A DNA stretch of 64,000 nt from Rhizobiaceae bacterium (GCA_019635755.1 JAHBYW010000001.1:930001-994000); one strand, 5' to 3'; shown: positions 16,621 to 28,256, numbered from the stretch's first letter. Translations and numbers: made by a program. The notes: generated by a model from the letters alone, not told the origin.

Positions 16621-19600
16621 ATGGCGTCGGACAGCTATTCCTTCATCGACATCTCGGCACTGGACGCGGTCCGCGAGCGGTTCGCCGCCGGCGACGCGCT
16701 GGCGATTCTGTCGGCCAGCCTCGAAGACGTCATCTGGGCGAACGGACCGGGCGCGGCGCTTTTCGGCGGCGACATCGCCAGCGTGACCGGCGGTCCGTCC
16801 GGCCTCGCCTTTCCCGCCCGCCGCCAGATCATGGCGACGTCCGGCTATCCGGCGATCGGGCGCGACCGGCCCGTGCTGGTGCGGCTGGCCAGCGGCATGA
16901 CCAGCCGCGTCGTGCAGTTTCTGGCCAGCGCCATCGCGCTCCCGGACGGCGAGACGGCGATTCTTCTGGCCATGCCGGCGAGCGCCGGCGCGCGTCAGGG
17001 CGTCGGCGAAAGCGCGGCGCGCGCGATCGACGGGCTGTCGGGACACGGCCAGTTCGCCGCGATGGTGGATGCCGGCGGTGCCGTGCTCGCGGCGTCGGAC
17101 GGTTTCGACCGGCTGGGCATCTCCGCGTCGACGCTCGCCGGCCTCGCGGCCGACGCGCAGGGCGAGCGGCTGGTCAAGCGCATGATCGCAGCGGGCAGCC
17201 GTTCGCTGCCGGCCGGCTTCGTGCGGCTTGCCGACGAGCCGGCGACGCATCTGCTCGTCGTCGTGGACGAGGCCGGATCGGCGTCCGAACCCGAGACGGC
17301 CGACCTGCAGCCCACGCCCGATCCGACCGAGGACCGCTGGTATTTCCACGGCGATGCCGACGCCGGGGTGGAAGCCCTGACCGGCGATGCACGCGGCCGG
17401 GCCGTGCATGTCGAACTCACGCCGGAGGTTGCCGGCGCCGAAGCGACGCCGGGCGACGCCGACATGCCCACCGTGGCTCATGAGACCGGTGACGCGGGCG
17501 AGCAGACGGGCGACCAGCCGGCCGACCAGCCCGCCAGCGGCGACGATCTGGCGCATGCGACTGACGACGCCCGCGAATCCGCTGTCGAGACCACGACAGC
17601 CGAGGCCGGCGACGCGCAGTCTGCAGACGCGCAGTCCACCGAGATCGGGGCCACCGAGATCGAGTCTACGGAGACCCCGGCCGCCGACACCCAGGCCGCC
17701 GACACCGCGGCAACCGAACCGGACGCGGAGACCACGCCTGTCCAGACCGAGGAGCCGGCATCGCCCATTCCGGTCGACCGGGCGTCGGGCCCGGTCCGCT
17801 TCATTTGGCGTACCGACGCGGCCGGCCGCTTCAGCGCGATCTCCGCCGAATTTGCCACGGCCGTCGGCCCGCTCGCGGCCAACGTCATCGGCATGGCGTT
17901 CCGGGACGTGGCCCGCCTGTTCGGCATCGACCCCGACGGCCAGATCGCCGGCCTGCTCGACCGCCGCGACACCTGGTCCGGCCGCTCCGTCATGTGGCCG
18001 GTCGCGGGCACCGACCTGCGCATCCCCGTCGACCTCGCGGCGCTGCCCGCCTACGCCCGAGACCGCACCTTCGAAGGCTTCCGCGGTTTCGGCGTCGCGC
18101 GCGGCGGCGACGCGGTCGTCGATCCCGACGCCACCGGCATGCGCCTCGTCGCGCGCGCCCCGTCGGAAGAAGCCGAGCCGACGCCCGCGCCTGAGCCGCA
18201 GCGGCCTGACGATCCGTTCCGCGGCGAAGTGCCTGCGCTGGCGATCGAGGATGGCCCCGATCGCCGCTTCACCGACAAGGTCATCCGGCTGGCCGAGCGG
18301 CGCGAGCCGGCCAACGACCGCGGACTGACGCCCGGCGAGCGCAACGCCTTCCGCGAGATCGGCGACCGGCTGCGCACCGAGGCCGACACCGAACCGGACG
18401 AGACGGAAGGCGCCGAGATCGCCGCGCTCGAAGAGGCGGCGCTCGAGGCCGACGCCGCGCAATCGGCGTCGAGCCCGGACCTCCCGACGCCGCCGACACG
18501 CCAGGCAACACCCGAGGACGTCGCCGCCGACCTGATGGCGCGGCTGGCCGCGCAGTCCGGCGAGGATGTCGCCGGTCTGGCGGATGACGTCGATGCCGCC
18601 GTGGATGCCGGGCGCGACATGCCGACCGCTCCGCCGATGGCCGGCGACGGAATCTTGGACGAGACGGTCGCGGCGGCGGAAGCGGTTGCGGCGGACCATG
18701 CTGCTGAGACCGTCGAACCTGTTTCCACGACGCCGGAAGAAGCCGTGCCTGACGACCAGGTCGATGACGGCACCCTGCAGGACGACGCGGACGCCGACCT
18801 TGAGGATCTTGCGCGTCTCGATGGCGCCAGGCCCGACGACGCCGACCACGCGGTTGACGGCGCCGTGGTGGCGGAACCGGCAGCGGAAGCGTCGATCGAG
18901 GCCCCCGCCACCGAGCATGCCACGGCTTCGGCGCCTGAGCCGGGCACCGCCGCGGATGCTCCGCTCGAATCCGCCGCCGTCGGCGAGGCGGATGCCCTCG
19001 CGAAGTCGGCGCGATCCGACGCTGACGCACCGGAGACCCACGAGCCGGTCGCGGCCGGGGCCCCCGCGACTGGGGACATGCCCGTCGCCGAACGCCTGCA
19101 ACAGGACGTCGCCGCCGATGGCGAGACCGGTGAAGCGCCCGAGGACGCCCATCCCGCGGACACGCCTGAAGCGAGCGCTCCGGACCATGACCCGGCCGGC
19201 GAACCATCGCCGGCGCTCGACGCGACCTCCACCGGGCCCGCGTCGATCGCACAGGCGGAACCGGCGATCACCGACGCCAGCCAGCCTTCGCTCGCCGAGC
19301 ATGCGCCATCCCCCTCGCATGGTGCCGAGGCTGACGCCCGTGAAGCCCAGCACCCGTCCCTCACCGGGACGCCTGCCGCCGAACCTGTCACCCCTTCCGC
19401 TGCCGGCGAGCCTTCCGCGCAGCCGCCCCTCATCGATTTCACCCCGTCAGCCTTCGCGTCGGGCCGGGGTATGAACGTCGACACGACGATCCTGGAACAG
19501 CTGCCCGTGCCGGTCCTCATCCATCACGGCGACGTGCTGCACTATGCCAACCGCGAGTTCCTCGACCTGACCGGCTACGAGTCCGTGGCAGAACTGGAAG

Positions 19601-20973
19601 ACGCGGGCGGGCTGGGTGAACTGTTCGGCGAGCCCTATCACGACGGCGTCGACGGCGACGGCGACCGCAAGCTCAGGCTGCGCACCAGTGGCGGCATGGA
19701 GTTCCCCGTCGAAGCGTTCCTCCAGTCGGTCCGCTGGAATGCCGGCAAGGCGCTGCTGCTGTCGCTGCGCCGCGTCGGCCGGCCGACGATCCCGGCGCGC
19801 ACCGCGCCCAGCATCACCCCGGCCGTTGCCGCGCAGATCGCGCAGAATGCCGAGCTGGAAGCGCGCGTCGCCGAGATGCGCGCGATCATCGACACCGCGA
19901 CCGACGGCGTCGTGCTGATCGCGCCGGACGGCACGATCCGTTCCATCAGCCGCGCTGCGGAAGCGCTGTTCGGCTTCGATGCCGAGCGGGTGGCGGGCAA
20001 GCATTTCGCCACGCTGTTCGCCATCGAGAGCCAGCGCGCCGCGCGCGACTACCTGTCTGGCCTCTCCGACCATGGCGTCGCCAGCGTGCTGAACGACGGC
20101 CGTGAGGTGATCGGCCGCGAGGCGCAGGGCCGCTTCATCCCGCTGTTCATGACCATCGGCAAGCTGCCCAATGGCAGCGGCTACTGCGCGGTGATGCGCG
20201 ACATCACCCAATGGAAGCGCGCCGAGGAGGAACTCACCCAGGCGCGCGCGCAGGCCGAGCGCGCCTCGTCGCAGAAGACGGATTTCCTCGCCCGCGTCAG
20301 CCACGAGATCCGCACGCCGCTCAACGCCATCATCGGCTTCTCCGAACTGATGCTGGACGAGAAGTTCGGACCCGTCGGCAACGACCGCTACCGGGATTAT
20401 CTGCGTGACATCAACCGCTCGGGCAACCACGTGCTCGACCTCGTCAACGACCTGCTCGACATCTCCAAGATCGAGGCCGGCCAGCAGGAGATGGATTACG
20501 AGGCGGTGTCGCTCAACGACACGCTGGCCGAGACCGTCGCGATGATGCAGCCGCAGGCCAATCGCGAGCGCGTCATCATCCGCTCCAGCTTCGCCTCGCG
20601 GCTGCCCGAGGTCGTGGCCGATCTGCGCAGCGTCCGGCAGATCGCGCTGAACCTTCTGTCCAACGCAATCCGCTACACCCAGGCCGGCGGCCAGGTGATC
20701 GTCTCGACCGCCTACGAATCGGCGGGCGACGTCGTCATGCGGGTGCGCGACACCGGCATCGGCATGAGCCAGGCCGACATCGAACAGGCGCTGAAGCCAT
20801 TCAAGCAGGTGAGCGCGCTCCGCCGCGGCCGCGGCGAAGGCACCGGCCTCGGCCTCCCTCTCACCAAGGCGATGGTCGAGGCGAATCGGGCCCGGTTCTC
20901 CATCACGTCGACGCCCGGCGAAGGCACCCTGGTCGAGGTCACGTTCCCGTCAACGCGCGTGTTGGCGGACTGA
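16621..20973 (+). CDS. Very large PAS sensor histidine kinase, CbrA/PdhS-like cell-cycle kinase
   Basis: The start at 16621 gives MASDSYSFIDISALDAVRERF, typical of this kinase group, and 1450 residues. No transmembrane segment is evident, so it appears cytoplasmic. Domains are an N-terminal PAS-like region, a PAS-like block at about 393-485, two PAS domains at about 950-1060 and 1085-1200, HisKA with the phospho-acceptor His1228 in DFLARVSHEIRTPLNAIIGFSELM, and HATPase with NLLSNAIRYT and GTGLGLPL. Roughly 220-390 and 490-940 are low-complexity and rich in A, D, E and P. DivJ/PleC/PdhS/CbrA kinases act on DivK and so on CtrA. It is much longer than PdhS (about 1,035 residues) because of the acidic inserts. 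Confidence 0.88.
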   Translation: MASDSYSFIDISALDAVRERFAAGDALAILSASLEDVIWANGPGAALFGGDIASVTGGPSGLAFPARRQIMATSGYPAIGRDRPVLVRLASGMTSRVVQFLASAIALPDGETAILLAMPASAGARQGVGESAARAIDGLSGHGQFAAMVDAGGAVLAASDGFDRLGISASTLAGLAADAQGERLVKRMIAAGSRSLPAGFVRLADEPATHLLVVVDEAGSASEPETADLQPTPDPTEDRWYFHGDADAGVEALTGDARGRAVHVELTPEVAGAEATPGDADMPTVAHETGDAGEQTGDQPADQPASGDDLAHATDDARESAVETTTAEAGDAQSADAQSTEIGATEIESTETPAADTQAADTAATEPDAETTPVQTEEPASPIPVDRASGPVRFIWRTDAAGRFSAISAEFATAVGPLAANVIGMAFRDVARLFGIDPDGQIAGLLDRRDTWSGRSVMWPVAGTDLRIPVDLAALPAYARDRTFEGFRGFGVARGGDAVVDPDATGMRLVARAPSEEAEPTPAPEPQRPDDPFRGEVPALAIEDGPDRRFTDKVIRLAERREPANDRGLTPGERNAFREIGDRLRTEADTEPDETEGAEIAALEEAALEADAAQSASSPDLPTPPTRQATPEDVAADLMARLAAQSGEDVAGLADDVDAAVDAGRDMPTAPPMAGDGILDETVAAAEAVAADHAAETVEPVSTTPEEAVPDDQVDDGTLQDDADADLEDLARLDGARPDDADHAVDGAVVAEPAAEASIEAPATEHATASAPEPGTAADAPLESAAVGEADALAKSARSDADAPETHEPVAAGAPATGDMPVAERLQQDVAADGETGEAPEDAHPADTPEASAPDHDPAGEPSPALDATSTGPASIAQAEPAITDASQPSLAEHAPSPSHGAEADAREAQHPSLTGTPAAEPVTPSAAGEPSAQPPLIDFTPSAFASGRGMNVDTTILEQLPVPVLIHHGDVLHYANREFLDLTGYESVAELEDAGGLGELFGEPYHDGVDGDGDRKLRLRTSGGMEFPVEAFLQSVRWNAGKALLLSLRRVGRPTIPARTAPSITPAVAAQIAQNAELEARVAEMRAIIDTATDGVVLIAPDGTIRSISRAAEALFGFDAERVAGKHFATLFAIESQRAARDYLSGLSDHGVASVLNDGREVIGREAQGRFIPLFMTIGKLPNGSGYCAVMRDITQWKRAEEELTQARAQAERASSQKTDFLARVSHEIRTPLNAIIGFSELMLDEKFGPVGNDRYRDYLRDINRSGNHVLDLVNDLLDISKIEAGQQEMDYEAVSLNDTLAETVAMMQPQANRERVIIRSSFASRLPEVVADLRSVRQIALNLLSNAIRYTQAGGQVIVSTAYESAGDVVMRVRDTGIGMSQADIEQALKPFKQVSALRRGRGEGTGLGLPLTKAMVEANRARFSITSTPGEGTLVEVTFPSTRVLAD

Positions 20974-21056
20974 ATCCGAAGCTCATACACTTTTTCGTGA
21001 GCGGAGGCTGCCGGCCGAAATCGCGCAAACCACTGAATACCTGTCTGTTTCATTCC

Positions 21057-21077
21057 ACTTTAGAATAGTTCTAAAGT
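21057..21077. promoter_or_regulatory. Irr-box/ICE-like palindrome upstream of the iron transporter
   Basis: TTTAGAA and TTCTAAA are separated by three bases (TAG) and the dyad extends to perfect 9-bp arms. This matches the iron control element form bound by the heme-responsive regulator Irr in rhizobia, as I recall it. It lies about 125 bases before the binding-protein ATG, and implies induction or repression by iron status. Confidence 0.75.
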
Positions 21078-21202
21078 ATTGATATTCCTACGCTTTCCCT
21101 TGACCGGCGGGAAAAAGTGGACAATGAGACACAGGCTTTCTGCGGGAAGCACCATCCGCCCATTCAGGGATGCAGACAATCCCGACGCCCCAGGAGAGGT
21201 TC

Positions 21203-22249
21203 ATGACGCATTCTAGCGCCAGGTCGGCCATCGCCGGCTCCGCCTTCGCACTCGCCGCGCTCTTCGCCGGATCGGCACTCGCCGACGGCGTGGTCAACAT
21301 CTATTCCTACCGTCAGCCTGACCTGATCAAGCCGGTGCTCGACGCTTTCACGGCCGAGACCGGCATCAAGACCGAGGTGCTGTTCCTCGACAAGGGCCTG
21401 GAGGATCGCATCCTCGCGGAAGGCACGAACTCCCCGGCCGACGTGATCCTCACCGTGGACATTGCCCGGCTGAACAACGCCAAGGAAAAGGGCGTCACCC
21501 AGGCGCTCGACGACGCCACCATCAACGCCAACCTGCCGGCCGAGTACCGCGATCCCGAAGGCCACTGGTTCGGCGTCACCAAGCGCGCCCGCGTCGTCTA
21601 CGCGTCGAAGGACCGCGTCACCAACGACGCGCTCACCTATGCCTCGCTCGCCGATCCCAAGTGGAAGGGCAAGATCTGCATCCGCTCGGGCCAGCACGAC
21701 TACAACGTCGCGCTGATCGCCGCGGCCATCGGCCACTGGGGCGCGGAGAAGACCGAGACCTGGCTCACCGGCATCAAGGCCAATCTCGCCCGCAAGCCCG
21801 AGGGCGGCGACCGCGACCAGGCCAAGGCGATCGCGGCCGGCGAGTGCGACATCGCGCTCGGCAACACCTACTATGTCGGCCTGATGCAGACGAACGAGAA
21901 GGATCCGGAGCAGAAGGACTGGGCGGCGGCCATCAAGGTGCTGTTCCCGACCTTCGAGAACGGCGGCACGCACGTCAACATTTCCGGTGCGGCGCTGGCG
22001 AAGAACGCGCCGAACCGCGACAATGCGGTGAAGCTCATCCAGTTCCTGTCCAGCCACAAGGCGCAGCAGATCTACGCCGAGCAGGTGTTCGAATATCCCG
22101 TCGAGCCGGGCCTCGAGCCGTCCGAGATCGTCAAGTCGTTCGGTACGCTTACCGCCGACACCCTGCCGCTCTCGGAGATCGCCAAGAACCGCAAGGCGGC
22201 ATCCGAGATGGTCGATCGCGTCGGCGTCGACGACGGCCCGTCGAGCTGA
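21203..22249 (+). CDS. fbpA: Iron(III) ABC transporter substrate-binding protein (FbpA/FutA type)
   Basis: The periplasmic protein has a signal peptide at about 1-26 ending SALA before DGVVNIYSYRQ. The 348-residue body has the FbpA/FutA layout: VNIYSYRQPDLIKPVLDAFTAETGIKTEV, LEDRILAEGTNSPADVILTVD, and the adjacent tyrosines in NTYYVGLM that typically bind iron. I chose ATG 21203, which has AGGAGAGG just upstream, over an ATG 33 bases earlier. It is followed by a hairpin terminator and the permease. The Irr-like box upstream fits iron regulation. Confidence 0.9.
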   Translation: MTHSSARSAIAGSAFALAALFAGSALADGVVNIYSYRQPDLIKPVLDAFTAETGIKTEVLFLDKGLEDRILAEGTNSPADVILTVDIARLNNAKEKGVTQALDDATINANLPAEYRDPEGHWFGVTKRARVVYASKDRVTNDALTYASLADPKWKGKICIRSGQHDYNVALIAAAIGHWGAEKTETWLTGIKANLARKPEGGDRDQAKAIAAGECDIALGNTYYVGLMQTNEKDPEQKDWAAAIKVLFPTFENGGTHVNISGAALAKNAPNRDNAVKLIQFLSSHKAQQIYAEQVFEYPVEPGLEPSEIVKSFGTLTADTLPLSEIAKNRKAASEMVDRVGVDDGPSS

Positions 22250-22266
22250 GGACAACGACACGCACC

Positions 22267-22297
22267 GGGCCGGACGGGGAAACTCGTCCGGCCCTTT
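22267..22297 (+). terminator. Attenuating terminator between binding protein and permease
   Basis: A perfect 10-bp stem (GGGCCGGACG and its complement) with an 8-base loop is followed by TTT. It starts 18 bases after the binding-protein stop and ends just before the permease start, a common way to make more binding protein than permease. Confidence 0.7.
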
Positions 22298-22300
22298 CGC

Positions 22301-24022
22301 ATGAGGGGCGGATTGGCAACGGGCGGGCACGTCGCGGGGAATGATCGGGTGGCCGGCGCGGCCGCTCTCGCCGTTCGCGCGCCCCGCCGCTCCGGCAGCC
22401 TGGCGCTGACGCTCGCCGTCTCCGCCGTCGTCCTGCTGCCCGTCATCTCGCTGGCGCTGATCGCGCTCTCCGGCAGCGGGTCGGACTGGCCCCACCTCGC
22501 CCGCAACGTGCTGCCCGGCGCCGTCCGCACGACGCTCGCGCTGCTGACCCTCGTGGCGTTCCTGAGCGCGTCGATCGGCGTGGCCACCGCCTGGCTCGTC
22601 GTCGCCTACGATTTCCCGCTGCGCCGCACGCTGTCCTGGGCCCTGGTGCTGCCGCTTGCCGTGCCGCCCTATCTCGCCGCCTACGCCTTCGCCGAGTTCT
22701 TCCATTTCGCCGGGCCGGTGCAGGGCGCGATCCGCGCCCTCTTCGGCTTCCAGACCGCGCGCGACTACTGGTTTCCCGACGTGCGCAGCACTGGCGGGTG
22801 CGCGCTGGTGCTGAGCCTCGTGCTCTACCCCTATGTCTATCTCACCTCGCGCATCGTCTTCCTGATGCAGGGCCGCAACATCGCCGACGTCGCGCGGACG
22901 CTGGGCGCGCGGCCGGCCAAGGTGTTCTGGCGCGTGCTGCTTCCCGTCGCCCGGCCGGCGATCGCGGCCGGCGTCGCGCTTGTGCTGATGGAGACGATCA
23001 ACGACGTCGGCGCCTCCGAATATCTCGGCGTGCGCACCCTGACCTTCGCCATCTTCGCGACCTGGCTGAACCGCGGCAGCCTGGAGGGGGCTGCGCAGCT
23101 CGCCATGGTCCTGCTGCTGGTGGTGCTGGCGCTGCTGCTCCTGGAGCAGTGGGCACGCCGGCGCCAGCGTTTCCACAGCGGCCGGGCCACGCAGATGCGG
23201 GCGCATCCGCCGCGCAAGGCGCTGGACGGCGTCCGCGGCTGGACGATGACCGCGACGGTCGCCCTGCCGATGCTGCTCGGATTCGGCATCCCGCTCTACG
23301 CCTTCAGCCGGTATTCGCTGCGACGCCTCGACGATTTCGTCTCGCCCGAGCTCGGCACGGCGCTCTACCACTCGGTCCTGACCGCCGGCGTCACGGCGCT
23401 CGTCACGGTCGCGGTGGCGCTGCTGCTGCTGAACGGCATGCGCCTGGCGCGGTCGCCCGCGGTCACCGCGCTCACCCGCCTGGCCTCGATCGGCTACGCC
23501 ATGCCCGGCACGATCATGGCGCTCGGCCTTCTCTTTGCCCTCGCCCGTTTCGACAATACGCTGGACGCCTTCGCCCGCGAGCACCTCGGCCTCTCGACCG
23601 GGCTGCTGCTCACCGGCTCCATCGCCGCCGTCGTCATGGCCTGCTCGATACGCTTCATCGCGCTGGCGGAGAGTTCCGTGCGCTCGGGCCTGGAGAAGCT
23701 GCCGCCGCATCTCGACGAGGCGGCGCGCAGCCTTGGCCGCACGCCGTCGGCCAGCGCCGTCCATGTGCTGCTGCCGCTGCTGAAGCCGGCGATCCTGACC
23801 GCCGGCGTCCTGGTCTTCGTCGACACGGTGAAGGAGCTGTCGGCGACGATCCTGCTCCGGCCCTTCGGCTTCAACACGCTGGCGACCAGCGTCTACGAGG
23901 ATGCTTCCCGCGCCGTCGTGGAGGATGCGGGACCGGCCGCGCTGCTCATCATCCTGACGGCGCTCGTTCCGGTGGTGCTTCTGTCGCGGGCGCTGGCCGA
24001 GGACCGCGATACCTCCGTCTGA
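22301..24022 (+). CDS. fbpB: Iron(III) ABC transporter fused permease (FbpB type)
   Basis: The 573-residue inner-membrane protein has two MetI-like permease halves, each with about six helices, and EAA-loop motifs (TLGARPAKVFWRVLLPVARPAIAAG and SLGRTPSASAVHVLLPLLKPAILTAG). This fused form pairs with FbpA-type binding proteins. The start is uncertain: ATG 22301 has no ribosome site, and GTG 22349 lies after a GGGGAA run. No ATPase (fbpC) gene follows, so the ATPase must be supplied from elsewhere. Confidence 0.88.
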   Translation: MRGGLATGGHVAGNDRVAGAAALAVRAPRRSGSLALTLAVSAVVLLPVISLALIALSGSGSDWPHLARNVLPGAVRTTLALLTLVAFLSASIGVATAWLVVAYDFPLRRTLSWALVLPLAVPPYLAAYAFAEFFHFAGPVQGAIRALFGFQTARDYWFPDVRSTGGCALVLSLVLYPYVYLTSRIVFLMQGRNIADVARTLGARPAKVFWRVLLPVARPAIAAGVALVLMETINDVGASEYLGVRTLTFAIFATWLNRGSLEGAAQLAMVLLLVVLALLLLEQWARRRQRFHSGRATQMRAHPPRKALDGVRGWTMTATVALPMLLGFGIPLYAFSRYSLRRLDDFVSPELGTALYHSVLTAGVTALVTVAVALLLLNGMRLARSPAVTALTRLASIGYAMPGTIMALGLLFALARFDNTLDAFAREHLGLSTGLLLTGSIAAVVMACSIRFIALAESSVRSGLEKLPPHLDEAARSLGRTPSASAVHVLLPLLKPAILTAGVLVFVDTVKELSATILLRPFGFNTLATSVYEDASRAVVEDAGPAALLIILTALVPVVLLSRALAEDRDTSV

Positions 24023-24283
24023 ACCGGGCCGAGATGCCGGCCCAAGAAAAAAGGCGCCCGATGGGGCGCCTGAAGGTACGAGATTGCTGTGACAACGGGC
24101 TTGAGCAAGGGGTTGCTCTTCGGAAATCCGAAGCGGGATTTCTCCCTCAAGTTATGCGCGACTATCGGCACCAGCCCTTAACAAGACCTTACCGGCGCGT
24201 CCGGAAGTTTACGAAAGTGTACCACCCGTGAAATCGAGGTAAATTTCCGCGCTACGGTTCGTTAACCATGGCGCGGCGGTGGT
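24023..24283. other. Intergenic region with a minus-strand terminator; possible small RNA
   Basis: No open frame looks real. An 8-bp stem, AGGCGCCC/GGGCGCCT (24052-24071), is followed on the minus strand by TTTTTTCTT, a good intrinsic terminator. It lies more than 200 bases after the stop of acetoacetyl-CoA synthetase, with AT-rich, promoter-like sequence (gtttacgaaag, ggttcgttaacc) in between. It could end that gene's long 3' region or a separate RNA of about 150-200 bases. Confidence 0.35.
24052..24071 (-). terminator. Rho-independent terminator downstream of acetoacetyl-CoA synthetase
   Basis: An 8-bp GC stem with a 4-base loop runs into TTTTTTCTT on the minus strand. It also lies after the plus-strand permease stop, where the AAAAAA precedes rather than follows the stem, so it reads only on the minus strand. 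Confidence 0.7.
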
Positions 24284-26239
<1,956 letters not shown>

Positions 26240-26417
26240 CGGTCCTCCGGCCGCCGCTTTTGCCTTCCTTGGCCCGCGAGGGCAAGCGCAGATGCCTGTG
26301 CACGACCCTGCAGCGCTCGCCATCGCCAAGCCACAAACGCTTGAAATGGCTGCCTCGCCGTCGGATTGTCGTCCGCCGGACGCCTGGCATCGGGGCGGGC
26401 GCAGAACACGGGGCTAT

Positions 26418-28256
26418 ATGCCGCAGGCTTTCGTCAGGAGAGGCGTCTGGGCGCTGGGAACGGCTGCTGCCGTGTTCCTGCTCGCCGTCGCCGCCCTGCC
26501 GATGGTGGCCTCGACGCAGATCGTGCGGGACCGCATCGCCTACGAGCTCAGTGCGTGGAGCGGCTACCGGGTCGAGTTCGGCGGCACGCCCGAGATCGAC
26601 ATCTGGCCGTCCTTCCGCGCCGTGCTCTCCGACGTGAAGTTCTCCGACTGGCAGGATACCGAACATCGGCCCGTCATCGAGACGGAACGAATCGAGGTGG
26701 GCCTGTCCGCCCTCGCCGCGCTGGGCGGGGACGCCGTCCTTTCCGATGCGCGCCTCTTGAGGCCGATACTGCACGTCACGCCGGCCGGCGGTCTCCTCTA
26801 TGCGCCCAACCTGCCGGCGGGCGGCCGCATCACCGGGTCGATCGCCGCCGCGCGCGAAGCGCTGGCGCTCAATCCGACCAGCCCCGATCTATCCGGCCTG
26901 CCCGACGACGCCTTCGGCAGCGTCGAGTTCGTCGACGGACAGGTCGTGGTGTCGCGCGGGACGACCGACGAGCCCGTCATGACCAGCCTGGCCGGCACGA
27001 TCCGCTGGCCGGCGCTCAACCGCGGCGCGGTGCTAAGCGCCACCGCCATCTGGCGCGGCGAGAGCTTCACCCTCGACGCCACGCTCGGCCAGCCGCTGAT
27101 GCTCTTCGCCGGCGGGTCGTCGCCGCTGACGGTGGCGCTGAAGGCCGCGCCGGTGACGTTCAGCTTCGACGGCACGGCCAGCCTCGCCGACAACGCCTTC
27201 GTCGACGGCACCACCTCGCTGTCGGCACCATCGCTGCGCCGCATGCTGGAATGGTGGGCGAACGACGTCGTCACATCCTCGGCGACGGTGAGCTTCTCGC
27301 TCGCGGGGCGTGCCATCGGCGACGCGCGCCGCATCAAGGTCGAGAACGCCGAGGTTCGCCTCGACGGCGATCCCGGCACCGGCCTGCTCGACTTCAAGCT
27401 CGGCGACGAGGCGCCGGCGGTGAACGGCACGCTCGCCTTCGACGAACTCGACCTCGCCGCGTTCCTCTACGCCTTCACGCCGCTGTCGCCCGGCACCGCC
27501 ACGACCCCGATGCGCATCGATCCGGCGACCGCCGGCCGACTGGGGTTCGACCTCCGGCTGTCCGCGGCGCGCGCCGCCATCGGCACGCTGACGCTCTCGG
27601 ACCTGGCGGCGACGCTGCAGGCCCGCAACGGCATGACCGCCTTCGACATCTCGGACGCCACCGTGTTCGGCGGCAGCCTGCAGGCGGGGGTGCGCTACCA
27701 GGCCGGCGAGGGCAAGGACCAGGTCGAGATGAGCTTCCTCGGCACCGATCTGGATGCCGCCGCGCTCGCCCAGGCGGCGGGGACCGGCGCCCTCGCCCCG
27801 ACCGGCCGCGTCGGCCTGTCGACCATGCTGAAGGGCAAGGGCCAGACGCTCGACGCCTTCTTGGAGACCGCCCAGGGTACGGTGAGCGCCAGTTTCGGTC
27901 CCGGGCGGATCGCCGGCTTCGATCTCCAGGCCTTCCTCGGCCGTGTTCAGGAGGGCGGCTTCTTCGCGCTGGGCGACGTCGGCGGCGGTTCGCTGGCCAT
28001 CGAGCGCGCCGACCTCAAGGCGACGCTCGGCGCCGGCCTGGCGCGGCTGGAGAAGGCCGAATTCGTGACGTCGGAGCGGACCATGCGCCTCGCCGGCATC
28101 GTCCCTCATGTCGGGCGCGGGCTGGCGCTGACCGGTGCCGTCCTGCCGCGCGCGACCGACGGCGCGGCGGAACCAGAGCCGCTGACCCGTTTCTTCGTCG
28201 GCGGATCGTGGAGCGCGCCGTTCGTCTCGCCGGCGTTCACCCCGCCGGAGCCGTAG
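26418..28256 (+). CDS. AsmA-family protein
   Basis: The 612-residue protein starts with one membrane anchor (RGVWALGTAAAVFLLAVAALPMVAS) and continues as an AsmA domain with a C-terminal AsmA_2 region (VGLSTMLKGKGQTLDAFLETAQGTVSASFG, GGGSLAIERADLKATLG). Members are envelope proteins thought to help lipid transport and outer-membrane assembly. I start at ATG 26418, directly ahead of the anchor; the 96 upstream codons overlap the 5' end of the opposite gene and do not look like protein. Confidence 0.85.
   Translation: MPQAFVRRGVWALGTAAAVFLLAVAALPMVASTQIVRDRIAYELSAWSGYRVEFGGTPEIDIWPSFRAVLSDVKFSDWQDTEHRPVIETERIEVGLSALAALGGDAVLSDARLLRPILHVTPAGGLLYAPNLPAGGRITGSIAAAREALALNPTSPDLSGLPDDAFGSVEFVDGQVVVSRGTTDEPVMTSLAGTIRWPALNRGAVLSATAIWRGESFTLDATLGQPLMLFAGGSSPLTVALKAAPVTFSFDGTASLADNAFVDGTTSLSAPSLRRMLEWWANDVVTSSATVSFSLAGRAIGDARRIKVENAEVRLDGDPGTGLLDFKLGDEAPAVNGTLAFDELDLAAFLYAFTPLSPGTATTPMRIDPATAGRLGFDLRLSAARAAIGTLTLSDLAATLQARNGMTAFDISDATVFGGSLQAGVRYQAGEGKDQVEMSFLGTDLDAAALAQAAGTGALAPTGRVGLSTMLKGKGQTLDAFLETAQGTVSASFGPGRIAGFDLQAFLGRVQEGGFFALGDVGGGSLAIERADLKATLGAGLARLEKAEFVTSERTMRLAGIVPHVGRGLALTGAVLPRATDGAAEPEPLTRFFVGGSWSAPFVSPAFTPPEP

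Noticed and set aside
16588-19353. A 900-residue minus-strand frame opposite the histidine kinase
   Set aside because: It mirrors the A/D/E-rich insert, giving Arg/Gly/Val-rich nonsense; the plus strand has conserved kinase domains throughout.
21164-23764. A long minus-strand frame opposite the iron transporter genes
   Set aside because: Repetitive His/Arg/Glu-rich translation with no signature, opposite two well-supported transporter genes.
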